DNA from: Rhodophyticola porphyridii
GTDB lineage: Bacteria; Pseudomonadota; Alphaproteobacteria; Rhodobacterales; Rhodobacteraceae
Direction of reading: 5' to 3'
NCBI RefSeq assembly: GCF_003688285.1
Contig: NZ_RCNT01000001.1
Span: forward strand, 248,001-312,000
DNA length: 64,000 nucleotides
A program made the translations under genes and the position numbers. Positions 34,350-42,401 of this stretch are shown here, piece by piece. The notes beneath the pieces were generated by a model. The model did no database searches. It had not been told where the DNA came from and saw only the letters and a program-made list of their open reading frames with translations. Numbering within the stretch: the first letter of the stretch is position 1; every line of letters starts with the position of its first letter.

Positions 34350-35302
34350 CCTGCGATCATCTCGGATTGCCTGACGATCACTTCGGCCTGCTTAATGGAC
34401 GCGATATCGACCAGGCGACCCTTGTAAACCGTTGCTCCCGAGCCGCTTTTCTTGGCCGCCTCCATCGCGGCCAGGATCTCACGGGCTTCCGCCACGGCCT
34501 CGTCCGACGGTGTGAACACCTCATTGGCAAGCGCGATCTGTTTTGGATGAATGGCCCATTTCCCGACCATCCCGAGCGTTGCAGAGCGGCGGGCCTGGGC
34601 GCGGTAGCCGTCATCATCGCTGAAATCGCCAAACGGCCCGTCGACAGGCAGCACGCCATGGGTGCGGCAGGCGGCGACGATGGCGGTCTGGGCCCAATGC
34701 CAAGGGTCGCTGAAATGCCGCGTCTCGTCGTGAAGCATGTAGTAGTTTTCCTGCGTGCCGCCGATGCCGGTCGTCTGCATCCCCATGCTGGCGGCGAAAT
34801 CGGCGGCGCCGAGGGACATGGCCTGAAGCCGTGTCGATGCCGCGGCGATCTCCTCCACATGGGACAGGCCGGCGGCACTTTCGATGATCACCTCGAAGCT
34901 GATCTTCCGGTCACGGCCCCGCGCGGCTTCAATCGCCGTCACAAGCGCGTCCACGGCATAGACATCGGCGGCGCAGCCCACCTTGGGAATCATGATCTGA
35001 TCCAGCCGGTCGCCGGATTGCTCCAGCAGATCGACCACATCGCGGTACCAATAGGGCGTGTCCAGCCCGTTGATCCGTACGCTCAGGGTCTTGCTCCCCC
35101 AGTCGATGTCCCCGATCGCCTGAATGACATTTGCGCGGGCTTGCGGCTTGTCGTCGGGCGCAACGCTGTCTTCCAGATCGAGATTGATCACATCCGCCGC
35201 GCTATCGGCCATCTTCTGAAACAGCTTGGTATTGGAGCCGGGCCCGAACAACTGACAACGATTGGGGCGAGCAACGGGCTGGGGCTGGATACGGAAGGAC
35301 AT
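34346..35302 (-). CDS. mcl1: L-malyl-CoA/beta-methylmalyl-CoA lyase
   Basis: A 318-residue CitE-like lyase, the exact length of the Rhodobacter Mcl1 enzyme. Mcl1 splits beta-methylmalyl-CoA to glyoxylate and propionyl-CoA and forms or splits L-malyl-CoA in the ethylmalonyl-CoA pathway for C2 assimilation. MSFRIQPQPVARPNRCQLFG is its usual start; INLDLEDSV carries the Mg-binding Asp/Glu and WAIHPKQ is conserved. Presence of phaA and phaB nearby fits that pathway. The 150 bases upstream (35303-35452) probably hold its promoter, but I see no clear hexamers. Confidence 0.92.
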   Translation of the reverse strand: MSFRIQPQPVARPNRCQLFGPGSNTKLFQKMADSAADVINLDLEDSVAPDDKPQARANVIQAIGDIDWGSKTLSVRINGLDTPYWYRDVVDLLEQSGDRLDQIMIPKVGCAADVYAVDALVTAIEAARGRDRKISFEVIIESAAGLSHVEEIAAASTRLQAMSLGAADFAASMGMQTTGIGGTQENYYMLHDETRHFSDPWHWAQTAIVAACRTHGVLPVDGPFGDFSDDDGYRAQARRSATLGMVGKWAIHPKQIALANEVFTPSDEAVAEAREILAAMEAAKKSGSGATVYKGRLVDIASIKQAEVIVRQSEMIAG

Positions 35303-35452
35303 GGGGACACTTTCGGCGCAAGGATGTTTCGTGGGCGTTGCCGGAATGGGTAGGTTATTGCGTGGCCGGGCGCAAGTGCTGCGGCGCGGCATGGCGATGT
35401 ACGGTAGTGTTCCGGCTGCGCGACTTTGCTCAGAACGGGCGCGACGCGGAGT

Positions 35453-36622
35453 TTACTGCAGGTCCTGGAAAGCGGATCGCATCCGCCGCACCGCATCCTC
35501 GATCACTGCCCGTGGCGCGGCGATGTTGAAACGCAGGAAATCCTCCCCGCCCTTGCCGAAGGTCGGCCCGTGGTTCACGGCGATTTTCGCTTCCTCCGCG
35601 GTGCGCCGGGTGAATTCCGCCATATCCATGCCCGTGCCCGAGAAATCGACCCAGGCCAGATAGGTGCTTTCCAGTTTCATCGAGTGCAGGCCGGGGATGG
35701 CGTTGATCCCGTCATCGAAGATCCGCGCGTTTTCGGCGAGATACGGGGTCAGGCTGTCAACCCAGGCGGCACCCGCGGGTGTGTAGGCCGCCGTGGCCAT
35801 GAACAGCCCGAAAGAGTTCGGCGACATGCCCATCGCCATCATCCGGGTGTTGAAGCGCGCGCGCAGATCCGGATCCTCTATGATCACGTTGCCCACATGG
35901 GACCCCGCGATATTGAACGTCTTGGTCGTGGCCGTCATCATGATCAGCCTGTCGGCGATACCGTCGATCTTTGCCATCGGTATATGGGTATGCCCGGGCA
36001 GCACCAGATCGTGATGGATCTCATCGGAGACGATCAGCAGTTCGTGGCGTTTGGCAAAGGCGGCCAGCGCCTGCAACTCCGCTTGCGTCCAGACGCGGCC
36101 ACCGGGGTTGTGCGGCGAACACAGGATCAGCATCCGCTCATTGCCGGTCATCTGTGCATCCCACGCGTCGATGTTCAGTTCGTACCGGCCGTCGGCATTG
36201 ACCATCTCGCATTCCACCAGTTCACGACCGGCGGCACGGATCACCTTGGCGAAGGCATGATAGACCGGCGTCATCAGAACGATGCCATCGCCTGGCTGGG
36301 TATAGGCGTCGAGGCACATTGCCGTGCCGTTGACGAGGCCGTGGGTGGTGAAGATCCAGTCCGGCTCGATGGTCCAGTCATGGCGGTGCTTCATCCACCA
36401 GCAGATCGCCGCGCGGTACTTGCTGTCATCGCCGAAATAGCCGTAAAGGCCGTGGTCGATCATCGCCTGCAGCGCATCCTGAATGCACTGCGGCGGGCGG
36501 AACTCCATATCCGCCACCCACATGGCGATCCCGTCCGACGGAGATACGCCGTAAAGCTGCTCCATCATGTCCCATTTCACGCAATGTGTGCCGCGCCGGT
36601 CGATGATCTCGTCAAATGACAT
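35453..36622 (-). CDS. patB: PatB/MalY-type PLP enzyme (putative cystathionine beta-lyase)
   Basis: A 389-residue fold type I aminotransferase-like enzyme. The start FDEIIDRRGTHCVKWDMMEQ, the MWVADMEF block and the PLP-lysine region TATTKTFNIAGSHVG are typical of PatB/MalY C-S lyases, which cleave cystathionine or other cysteine conjugates. GGAGG 6 bases upstream supports the ATG at 36622. It is transcribed in the same direction as mcl1. The substrate is inferred. Confidence 0.85.
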   Translation of the reverse strand: MSFDEIIDRRGTHCVKWDMMEQLYGVSPSDGIAMWVADMEFRPPQCIQDALQAMIDHGLYGYFGDDSKYRAAICWWMKHRHDWTIEPDWIFTTHGLVNGTAMCLDAYTQPGDGIVLMTPVYHAFAKVIRAAGRELVECEMVNADGRYELNIDAWDAQMTGNERMLILCSPHNPGGRVWTQAELQALAAFAKRHELLIVSDEIHHDLVLPGHTHIPMAKIDGIADRLIMMTATTKTFNIAGSHVGNVIIEDPDLRARFNTRMMAMGMSPNSFGLFMATAAYTPAGAAWVDSLTPYLAENARIFDDGINAIPGLHSMKLESTYLAWVDFSGTGMDMAEFTRRTAEEAKIAVNHGPTFGKGGEDFLRFNIAAPRAVIEDAVRRMRSAFQDLQ

Positions 36623-36679
36623 GAATGCCTCCGTCCTGTGTCCGCGCCAAGCTAGCTGACGCGGAGCCGGGCGCAAGAG

Positions 36680-36892
36680 CTAGCCGTCGGGCGGCAATTC
36701 GAAGAGATCATGCACACTGACCTCCAATTCATCCGCAAGACACAGGGCGAGATAGGTGGAGGGCGTGAAGATCCCGTTCTCGATCGTGTTGACGGTCTTG
36801 CGCGAAACGCCCACCGCGTCGGCCAGTTCGGCCTGGGTTAGTCCAGCCTTGGTGCGGTGGGCTTTCAGGTGAACGATCAACCGTGCCGTCAT
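36680..36892 (-). CDS. Small XRE-type helix-turn-helix regulator
   Basis: A 70-residue single-domain HTH protein; RTKAGLTQAELADAVGVSRKTVNTIENG is the canonical Xre/Cro helix-turn-helix, close to the YozG type. It has no ligand domain. The start overlaps the stop of the upstream membrane-protein gene by 4 bases, so the two are co-translated. The two GTAACC/GGTTAC dyads ahead of that operon are likely its binding sites. Confidence 0.88.
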   Translation of the reverse strand: MTARLIVHLKAHRTKAGLTQAELADAVGVSRKTVNTIENGIFTPSTYLALCLADELEVSVHDLFELPPDG

Positions 36893-37296
36893 TCGGCACG
36901 GCCCCGCAGGATCGAGGCGAGGTAATGGGCCGGCGGCGCGGCGCCCAGAACCGGCCCGAGCCAGAAGAACGCCATGTCCGCATCAAGGAGCCCGCTCAGC
37001 ACCAGCACGAGGAAAACAATAAACACGGCAAGGACGGCCCAGAACCCGAAGATCAGGCTGTCGCGATGCGCGGCGGTGTTCTGTTCGTCCCACGCCGCCT
37101 CTGCGGCTGCGGGGTGGCGCAGATTCATGATGAAGGACAACACGGCATAACCGATGCCCGCGCCGCCGATCAGCCAGGCCCAGGTCAAGCCCGAAGGCCC
37201 GATGGAAGCAAGGGACGCGATCACCGCTGTCAGGGTGAGGATGACGATCATGGCGCTGCCGATCAGGCGGATGCGGCTGACGGGATTGGTGGACAT
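36889..37296 (-). CDS. Four-helix membrane protein paired with the HTH regulator
   Basis: A 135-residue inner-membrane protein with four hydrophobic segments (about residues 7-30, 33-55, 80-104, 107-130). It resembles the small DUF2178-type proteins that are co-encoded with YozG-like HTH regulators, but that match is from the pattern only. It is first in a two-gene leftward operon. The ATG at 37296 is preferred; the earlier in-frame ATG at 37353 lies within the operator region. Role unknown, possibly controlling or controlled by the regulator. Confidence 0.7.
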   Translation of the reverse strand: MSTNPVSRIRLIGSAMIVILTLTAVIASLASIGPSGLTWAWLIGGAGIGYAVLSFIMNLRHPAAAEAAWDEQNTAAHRDSLIFGFWAVLAVFIVFLVLVLSGLLDADMAFFWLGPVLGAAPPAHYLASILRGRAE

Positions 37297-37324
37297 CAGA
37301 GGGGGTCTCCATAACAAGGAATAA

Positions 37325-37372
37325 GTAACCTTGGGGTTACATATCCGACTCAAAAAGTAACGTCAAGGTTAC
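37325..37372. promoter_or_regulatory. Two tandem dyad operators for the HTH/membrane module
   Basis: GTAACC-TTGG-GGTTAC at 37325-37340 is a perfect dyad; GTAACG-TCAA-GGTTAC at 37357-37372 is the same with one mismatch. Their centres are 32 bp apart, about three helical turns, so two dimers would sit on the same face of the DNA. They lie between the leftward membrane/HTH operon and the divergent def gene, which makes autoregulation by the HTH protein likely and co-control of def possible. Confidence 0.7.
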
Positions 37373-37420
37373 ACATCGCATAACTTGCGAGATGTGCGGC
37401 GGGTCGCTAAATGCATGGCT

Positions 37421-37945
37421 ATGAAACGTTCCATACTGATCCATCCCGACCCACGCCTGAAAAAGGTGGCCGATCCGGTGGCTGACAGCAGCGATGAGTT
37501 GCGCAGCCTTGCCGATGACATGCTGGAAACCATGTACGCCGCCCCCGGGATCGGGCTGGCCGCGCCGCAGGTGGGAATCCTGCAGCGGCTGATTGTCCTG
37601 GATTGTGTGAAGGAGGAGGGTGCCGCACCCCGCCCGCTGACGATGTTCAACCCCCGCGTGCTGTCCAGCTCCGACGAACGCAACGTGTATGAAGAGGGTT
37701 GCCTGTCGCTGCCCGAAATGTACGCGGATGTGGAGCGCCCTGCCGAGGTGACCGTGGAATGGATGGACCGGGACGGGCGACCGCAGACCGAGACCTTCGA
37801 CGGCCTTTGGGCCACCTGCGTGCAGCATGAGATCGACCATCTGGACGGCAAGTTGTTCATTGACTATCTGCGCCCGCTGAAACGCCAGATGATCACCCGC
37901 AAGATGGTCAAGCTGAAACGCGAACTGGCCCGGGAGAAGGCGTGA
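37421..37945 (+). CDS. def: Peptide deformylase (first of three)
   Basis: A 174-residue metalloprotease that removes the formyl group from nascent proteins. All three family motifs are intact: GIGLAAPQVG, EGCLSLPE (metal-binding Cys) and QHEIDHLDG (metal His pair and catalytic Glu). It starts MKRSILIHPDPRLKKVADPV; an ATG two codons earlier (37415) is also possible, and neither has a clear ribosome site. It overlaps the next deformylase gene by 4 bases. Confidence 0.95.
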   Translation: MKRSILIHPDPRLKKVADPVADSSDELRSLADDMLETMYAAPGIGLAAPQVGILQRLIVLDCVKEEGAAPRPLTMFNPRVLSSSDERNVYEEGCLSLPEMYADVERPAEVTVEWMDRDGRPQTETFDGLWATCVQHEIDHLDGKLFIDYLRPLKRQMITRKMVKLKRELAREKA

Positions 37946-38427
37946 GCCTGCGTCCCATCCTGCGGTGGCCCGATCCGCGCCTGAGCGAAACCTGTGCGCC
38001 GGTGACCGGCGATATCCGCGAGCTTTCCGGGGACATGTTGGAGACGATGTACGCTGCGCGCGGACGGGGGCTGGCCGCGCCGCAAATCGGTGTTTTGCGT
38101 CGGCTGTTCGTGATGGATGTAGGATGGAAAGAAGGCACTCCAACCCCCTTGATCTGTGTGAACCCGGAGATCGTAGACCGGTCTGAGCGGCAGATCAGGG
38201 GCCCGGAGGGTTGTCTGTCTATCCCGGGCGTCACGGCGCAGGTTATGCGCGCCGAATGGATCGTCCTGCGCTGGACCGATGCAGGCGGCACAGGCCATCA
38301 GGCGCAACTGGACGGGTTTGCCGCAATCTGCGCACAGCATGAACTCGATCATCTGGACGGGATTGTGACATTTGACCGGCTGGAGCCTGCGATCCGGGCC
38401 GAACTGGAGGCCGACTATGCCGGTTAA
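37942..38427 (+). CDS. Peptide deformylase paralogue (second of three)
   Basis: A 161-residue deformylase starting at GTG 37942, overlapping the previous stop (GTGA). [18 protein letters not shown] and QHELDHLDG keep the metal ligands and the catalytic Glu, so it should be active. The first motif has Arg where Ile/Val is usual, which may alter the substrate pocket. It lacks the basic C-terminal tail of the first copy. Its end overlaps the third paralogue by 11 bases. Confidence 0.9.
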   Translation: MSLRPILRWPDPRLSETCAPVTGDIRELSGDMLETMYAARGRGLAAPQIGVLRRLFVMDVGWKEGTPTPLICVNPEIVDRSERQIRGPEGCLSIPGVTAQVMRAEWIVLRWTDAGGTGHQAQLDGFAAICAQHELDHLDGIVTFDRLEPAIRAELEADYAG

Positions 38428-38911
38428 ACCGTTTGTCATGTGGCCGGACCGGCGGCTGCAAACAGTCTCTGAGCCGGTCGAGGAGGTGACCGGCGCGGTG
38501 CGGGCGATCTGGACCGATATGATCGACACGATGGATGCCATGCCGGGTGTGGGCCTTGCTGCGCCGCAGATCGGCGTGATGTTGCGGCTGGCGGTTGTGG
38601 ATGCGTCCGATGAGCGGGGCCGGGCGATACGCATGGCAAACCCCGAACTGCTTCATGCAAGCGTCGAGTTGCGGTCCCATCCGGAAGGCAGCCCGAATCT
38701 GCCGGGCGTTCACGCGGAGATCAGTCGCCCGCGCGCCGTGACCGTGGCCTATCTGGATGAAACCGGCGCACGGGTGGAAAAGGATCTGGTCGGGCTGTGG
38801 GCCACAAGTGTGCAGCACCAGATCGATCATCTGGACGGGCGGATGTATTTCGACCGGCTGAGCCGTGTCAAACGCGACATGCTGCTGAAAAAGGCGAGGA
38901 AACGGGCGTGA
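38417..38911 (+). CDS. Deformylase-like protein lacking catalytic residues (third of three)
   Basis: A 164-residue protein homologous along its length to the two preceding deformylases. [10 protein letters not shown] is intact (about residues 44-53), but the second motif reads EGSPNLPG, so the metal-binding Cys is Ser-92, and the third reads QHQIDHLDG, so the catalytic Glu is Gln-135; both metal histidines (134, 138) remain. It is therefore predicted not to deformylate. The frame is intact and well coupled, so this looks like a maintained pseudoenzyme rather than decay. It precedes fmt by 22 bases. Confidence 0.85.
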   Translation: MPVKPFVMWPDRRLQTVSEPVEEVTGAVRAIWTDMIDTMDAMPGVGLAAPQIGVMLRLAVVDASDERGRAIRMANPELLHASVELRSHPEGSPNLPGVHAEISRPRAVTVAYLDETGARVEKDLVGLWATSVQHQIDHLDGRMYFDRLSRVKRDMLLKKARKRA

Positions 38912-38933
38912 ACATCCCGTCGGAGAGGCACGT

Positions 38934-39845
38934 ATGAGAGTTGTGTTCATGGGCACGCCGGCGTTTTCGGTGCCGGTGCTGGAGGCGCTGGTCGACGCGG
39001 GCCACGATATTGCGGCGGTCTATTGTCAGCCACCGCGCCCCGCGGGCAGGGGCAAGAAGGACCGGCCCTCGCCGGTGCAATCGCGCGCCGAGGCGCTGGG
39101 GCTGACGGTCCGCCATCCAATCTCGCTCAAGACGCCCGATGCGCAGTCGGACTTCGCCGCGCTTGGTGCCGATGTCGCCGTGGTCGTGGCCTACGGGCTG
39201 ATCCTGCCGCAGGCGATCCTGGACGCGCCGGCAGGCGGTTGCCTCAATATCCATGCAAGCCTGTTGCCCCGGTGGCGGGGCGCCGCGCCGATCCACCGGG
39301 CGATCATGGCGGGTGACCGGGAAACCGGCATCTGCATCATGGAGATGGAGGCCGGGCTCGATACCGGGCCTGTCCTGCTGCGCAGGACCGTCGAAATCGG
39401 GGCTGAGGAAACGGCCGGCGATTTGCATGACCGGTTGAGCGCTCTGGGCGCGGACGCGATTGTCGAGGCTCTGGCGCGGCGCGATGAGCTTGTGGCTCAG
39501 CCGCAGCCGGAAGCCGGTGTGAGTTATGCGGCGAAGATCGACAAGGCCGAGGCACGGGTGGATTGGGCCCGACCGGCGATGGAGGTGGATCGGCTGATCC
39601 GTGGACTCTCCCCCTTTCCGGGGGCGTGGACGATGTTGGCCAACCGGCGGATCAAGCTCTTGCGCAGCCGGGTCGTGCCGGGCGAGGGTGAACCCGGCGT
39701 CGTGCTGGACGGGCTGCGCGTGGCCTGCGGCACGGGCGCGGTGGAACTGACCGAACTTCAGGCCGAGGGGCGCGCCCGGCAGGATGGCGAGACGTTTTTG
39801 CGCGGAACCCCGGTTGCTCCGGGCACAGTGTTGGGAGACGGATGA
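38934..39845 (+). CDS. fmt: Methionyl-tRNA formyltransferase
   Basis: A 303-residue enzyme that formylates initiator Met-tRNA using 10-formyl-tetrahydrofolate. [19 protein letters not shown] is the family start and [20 protein letters not shown] carries the catalytic Asn-His region. GGAGAGG upstream supports the ATG. Placement after three def genes joins the enzyme that adds the formyl group to those that remove it. It overlaps the next small gene by 4 bases. Confidence 0.96.
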   Translation: MRVVFMGTPAFSVPVLEALVDAGHDIAAVYCQPPRPAGRGKKDRPSPVQSRAEALGLTVRHPISLKTPDAQSDFAALGADVAVVVAYGLILPQAILDAPAGGCLNIHASLLPRWRGAAPIHRAIMAGDRETGICIMEMEAGLDTGPVLLRRTVEIGAEETAGDLHDRLSALGADAIVEALARRDELVAQPQPEAGVSYAAKIDKAEARVDWARPAMEVDRLIRGLSPFPGAWTMLANRRIKLLRSRVVPGEGEPGVVLDGLRVACGTGAVELTELQAEGRARQDGETFLRGTPVAPGTVLGDG

Positions 39846-40105
39846 TGGGCTTTTTCGCGTTTTTCGGCTCGTTGATGATCGGCGGGCTCATGGGCTATCT
39901 CTTCGAACGCTGGGGGATCACCCATAACGGGATCATTCCATCGGTCCTGATAGCGCTGGGGGCGGTGATCGTCGTTTTCATGCTGCGGGTGATGTTTCAT
40001 CTGAGCTTTGGGTCGCCCGGTGTGGATGCGATCATCGGGTCGGCGGCGGCACTGGTGCTGATCCCGACGGAATGGGCGCATCGGCGGCGCAACCGCCGGA
40101 AGTGA
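39842..40105 (+). CDS. Small hydrophobic membrane protein
   Basis: An 87-residue protein with three hydrophobic segments (about residues 3-21, 31-52, 58-76) and a very basic C-terminus (HRRRNRRK). The glycine-rich first helix is a little like GlsB/YeaQ-type proteins, but I would not assign a family. It is coupled to fmt (4-base overlap) and ends before a convergent gene after 68 bases. Confidence 0.6.
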   Translation: MMGFFAFFGSLMIGGLMGYLFERWGITHNGIIPSVLIALGAVIVVFMLRVMFHLSFGSPGVDAIIGSAAALVLIPTEWAHRRRNRRK

Positions 40106-40173
40106 CCGCCGATTTCCCGGAGAGGACGGGATTCGGGCGAGGGGCGTTTCACCCCGCTGTGGTTTGCCGTCGC

Positions 40174-40791
40174 TCAGGACCTGGGCGGGCGTGGCCGGTA
40201 GACCGGTAATCGCCAGCCAAAGGCAAGCGAGCCTGCCCGCAGGGCAAAGGTGGTCAGGATGCAGGCCATGATCGGGGCAAGCGGATCGGCGGTCAGATAC
40301 GGTATGGCAAGGGCGGCCCCGGCCCCGGCAAGGGCGGCGGTGACGTAGAGCTCCCCCTGTTTCAGGACCAGCGGCACCTCGTTGCAGACGACATCGCGCA
40401 TCAGGCCGCCAAGCGTGCCGGTGGCAACTCCCATCACAAGGATGATCGGCACCGACTGATCCATCGCGCCGGCCACACTGACGCCTGCGGCGACCGCGAT
40501 GGCCAGGGCCGCGGCGTCCAGCCAAAGCAGCACCGTATACCGACTTTCCAGAAGATGGGCGGTGAAGAAGACGAGAAACGCGGCGGCGCAGGCAATGGCC
40601 AGATGGGTGGGATCGGCAAGCCAGAACACCGGGTCGCGGTCAAGCAGCAGGTCGCGGATCGTGCCACCGCCGACCGCCGTCAGGCAGGCGACGAAGAAGA
40701 AGCCGATGATGTCCAGCTGCGCGCGGGACGCGACCAATGCCCCGGTCAGCGCAAAGACCGCCACGGCGGCATAATCCAGCATGGCGATCAT
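40174..40791 (-). CDS. TRIC-type (YadS/UPF0126) membrane protein
   Basis: A 205-residue protein with about seven hydrophobic segments in two repeats. The repeated pattern [18 protein letters not shown] and [10 protein letters not shown], then [12 protein letters not shown], is that of the UPF0126 family, prokaryotic relatives of trimeric intracellular cation channels. It probably conducts monovalent cations. The ATG at 40791 overlaps the rnhA stop by 4 bases. Confidence 0.85.
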   Translation of the reverse strand: MIAMLDYAAVAVFALTGALVASRAQLDIIGFFFVACLTAVGGGTIRDLLLDRDPVFWLADPTHLAIACAAAFLVFFTAHLLESRYTVLLWLDAAALAIAVAAGVSVAGAMDQSVPIILVMGVATGTLGGLMRDVVCNEVPLVLKQGELYVTAALAGAGAALAIPYLTADPLAPIMACILTTFALRAGSLAFGWRLPVYRPRPPRS

Positions 40792-41243
40792 GTCGGCTTG
40801 TACGGGGCCATGCCGGCCCGGGCCAAGGCGTCGGCGCGTTCGTTTTCGGGGTGGCCGGCATGCCCCCTCACCCATTCCCAGGTCACAGTGTGGCGGGCAT
40901 TCGCCGCATCCAGACGGCGCCACAGATCCTCGTTCTTGACCGGTTTTTTCGTGGCTGTGCGCCAGTTGTTCCGTTTCCAGCTATGCAGCCACGCGGTGAT
41001 GCCGCCTTTGACATAGGCGCTGTCGGTGATGACGGTCAGCGTGGAGGGACGGTCCAGCGCCTCAAGGGCATGGATCGCGGCCAGCAGTTCCATCCGGTTG
41101 TTGGTGGTGTCCGCCTCGCCGCCTTTCAATTCGCGGGTCTTCAAGACGCGGTCGCCGTCGCGCGCGATCAGCAGGGCGCCCCAGCCGCCGGGACCGGGAT
41201 TGCCGGAACAGGCCCCGTCGGTATAGGCGAACAACTCAGCCAC
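40788..41243 (-). CDS. rnhA: Ribonuclease HI
   Basis: A 151-residue endonuclease that cuts RNA in RNA-DNA hybrids. The acidic catalytic residues are in [35 protein letters not shown] and ERADALA. Standard length. It overlaps the upstream methyltransferase gene by 8 bases and the TRIC gene by 4, forming a compact leftward run. Confidence 0.96.
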   Translation of the reverse strand: MAELFAYTDGACSGNPGPGGWGALLIARDGDRVLKTRELKGGEADTTNNRMELLAAIHALEALDRPSTLTVITDSAYVKGGITAWLHSWKRNNWRTATKKPVKNEDLWRRLDAANARHTVTWEWVRGHAGHPENERADALARAGMAPYKPT

Positions 41244-41823
41244 GGGCGATGATCAGGATATAGGGGTCGAGCGTTCCCGCAAGGCCGCGGCCCTCGCCGG
41301 TTTCGGTGCTGAGAACCGTCAGACCGGCATCCTCCAAATGTTCGCGCAACGCGGGCTCGGTGTAATAGGTGTAGAACCGGCCGATATCGTCCCGCGCCTC
41401 GCCCGTGCCCAGCTTCATCCCGAGAAAGAGGAGCCCCCCCGGTTTCAGGGCCTTCGCCAGGGCGGTGAGATGGCGGGCAAAGTCGGCGCGACGCGCATGA
41501 AGCAGGGAAAAGCTGGCCCAGACCCCGTCATACAGATCGGTTCCGGTGACATCATCGAAACCGCCAAGTCTGGCATCCACCCCGCGCGCCCGTGCGACCT
41601 CGACGAATTCGGCGATCGGGTCTAGCGCCGTGACCCGAAGCCCGGCGGCCTGCATGGCCGCCGCATGGACACCCGGGCCGCAACCAAGATCGAGAATGTG
41701 CGCGCCGTTTGGCAGATGGGATATGAAATCCACCATTGCCCGGGCCTGAATTTCCGTCATCGCGACGGCGGCATATTCGTCTATACGGTCGGAATAGGCC
41801 CTGAGCGTCTCGTGATCCGTCAT
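41236..41823 (-). CDS. Class I SAM-dependent methyltransferase
   Basis: A 195-residue methyltransferase with the SAM loop [15 protein letters not shown] and [13 protein letters not shown], then [12 protein letters not shown]. The family is broad and the substrate cannot be told. The ATG at 41823 overlaps the stop of the upstream DUF3429 gene by 4 bases. Confidence 0.85.
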   Translation of the reverse strand: MTDHETLRAYSDRIDEYAAVAMTEIQARAMVDFISHLPNGAHILDLGCGPGVHAAAMQAAGLRVTALDPIAEFVEVARARGVDARLGGFDDVTGTDLYDGVWASFSLLHARRADFARHLTALAKALKPGGLLFLGMKLGTGEARDDIGRFYTYYTEPALREHLEDAGLTVLSTETGEGRGLAGTLDPYILIIARG

Positions 41824-42272
41824 CTGACAATTCCCACCGCAAGGCAGGCCGCGACAACCGCCGTCAGCAGCAGACGCAACGCCATCCACCAACGTGGCGC
41901 GAGCCCCTGTTGCCAGAACATGTAATCCATCGGCAGCAACGCGATGAACCCCGCCAGAAGCGCGACTATGGCGCTATCGGGCCGGCCCTGGGCCATGAAA
42001 AACGCCCAGAGCGCGGGCAGCACCGAGAGCGCATACCCGGTTGCGGCGACGGCGCCCGTGGCCTTCGTGGCGAAGCCCCACAGCGCGCCGGACATGAAGC
42101 ACAGGATCACGATGCCATAGGTTTGAAGCACAAACGGCCCGGTGAGTGCTGACCCCAGCACGCGCGCGGACCAGCCTTGCAGGGCGGGGTTGGTCAGAGT
42201 GGCGGCGCCCCACAGAAAAGGGATCAGGCCGGCAAGTCCGATAAGAAGGGCGAAGCGGGGAATTCTGCTCAT
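41820..42272 (-). CDS. DUF3429 family membrane protein
   Basis: A 150-residue protein with about five hydrophobic segments. The start IPRFALLIGLAGLIPFLWGA and the motif MSGALWGFA are typical of DUF3429, a family of unknown function. First gene in the leftward run DUF3429 - methyltransferase - rnhA - TRIC, all overlapping by a few bases. An in-frame ATG at 42332 is also possible but adds a poor N-terminus. Confidence 0.75.
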   Translation of the reverse strand: MSRIPRFALLIGLAGLIPFLWGAATLTNPALQGWSARVLGSALTGPFVLQTYGIVILCFMSGALWGFATKATGAVAATGYALSVLPALWAFFMAQGRPDSAIVALLAGFIALLPMDYMFWQQGLAPRWWMALRLLLTAVVAACLAVGIVR

Positions 42273-42401
42273 GGTGCCTATGTGCCGGGGCTTGGCCGCT
42301 GCGGCAAGAGGGTTCCCCGCAAATGCCGCCATTCGGCAGCGGGGTGCAGCGGTTGCAACATGGGGTGTGCTTTCGCCCGGGCTCCGGCGGGTCGGAACGG
42401 A

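Noticed and set aside
37942-38427. The second deformylase as a possible inactive copy because of GRGLAAPQ
   Set aside because: The metal Cys, both His and the catalytic Glu are intact; Arg replaces a non-catalytic residue.
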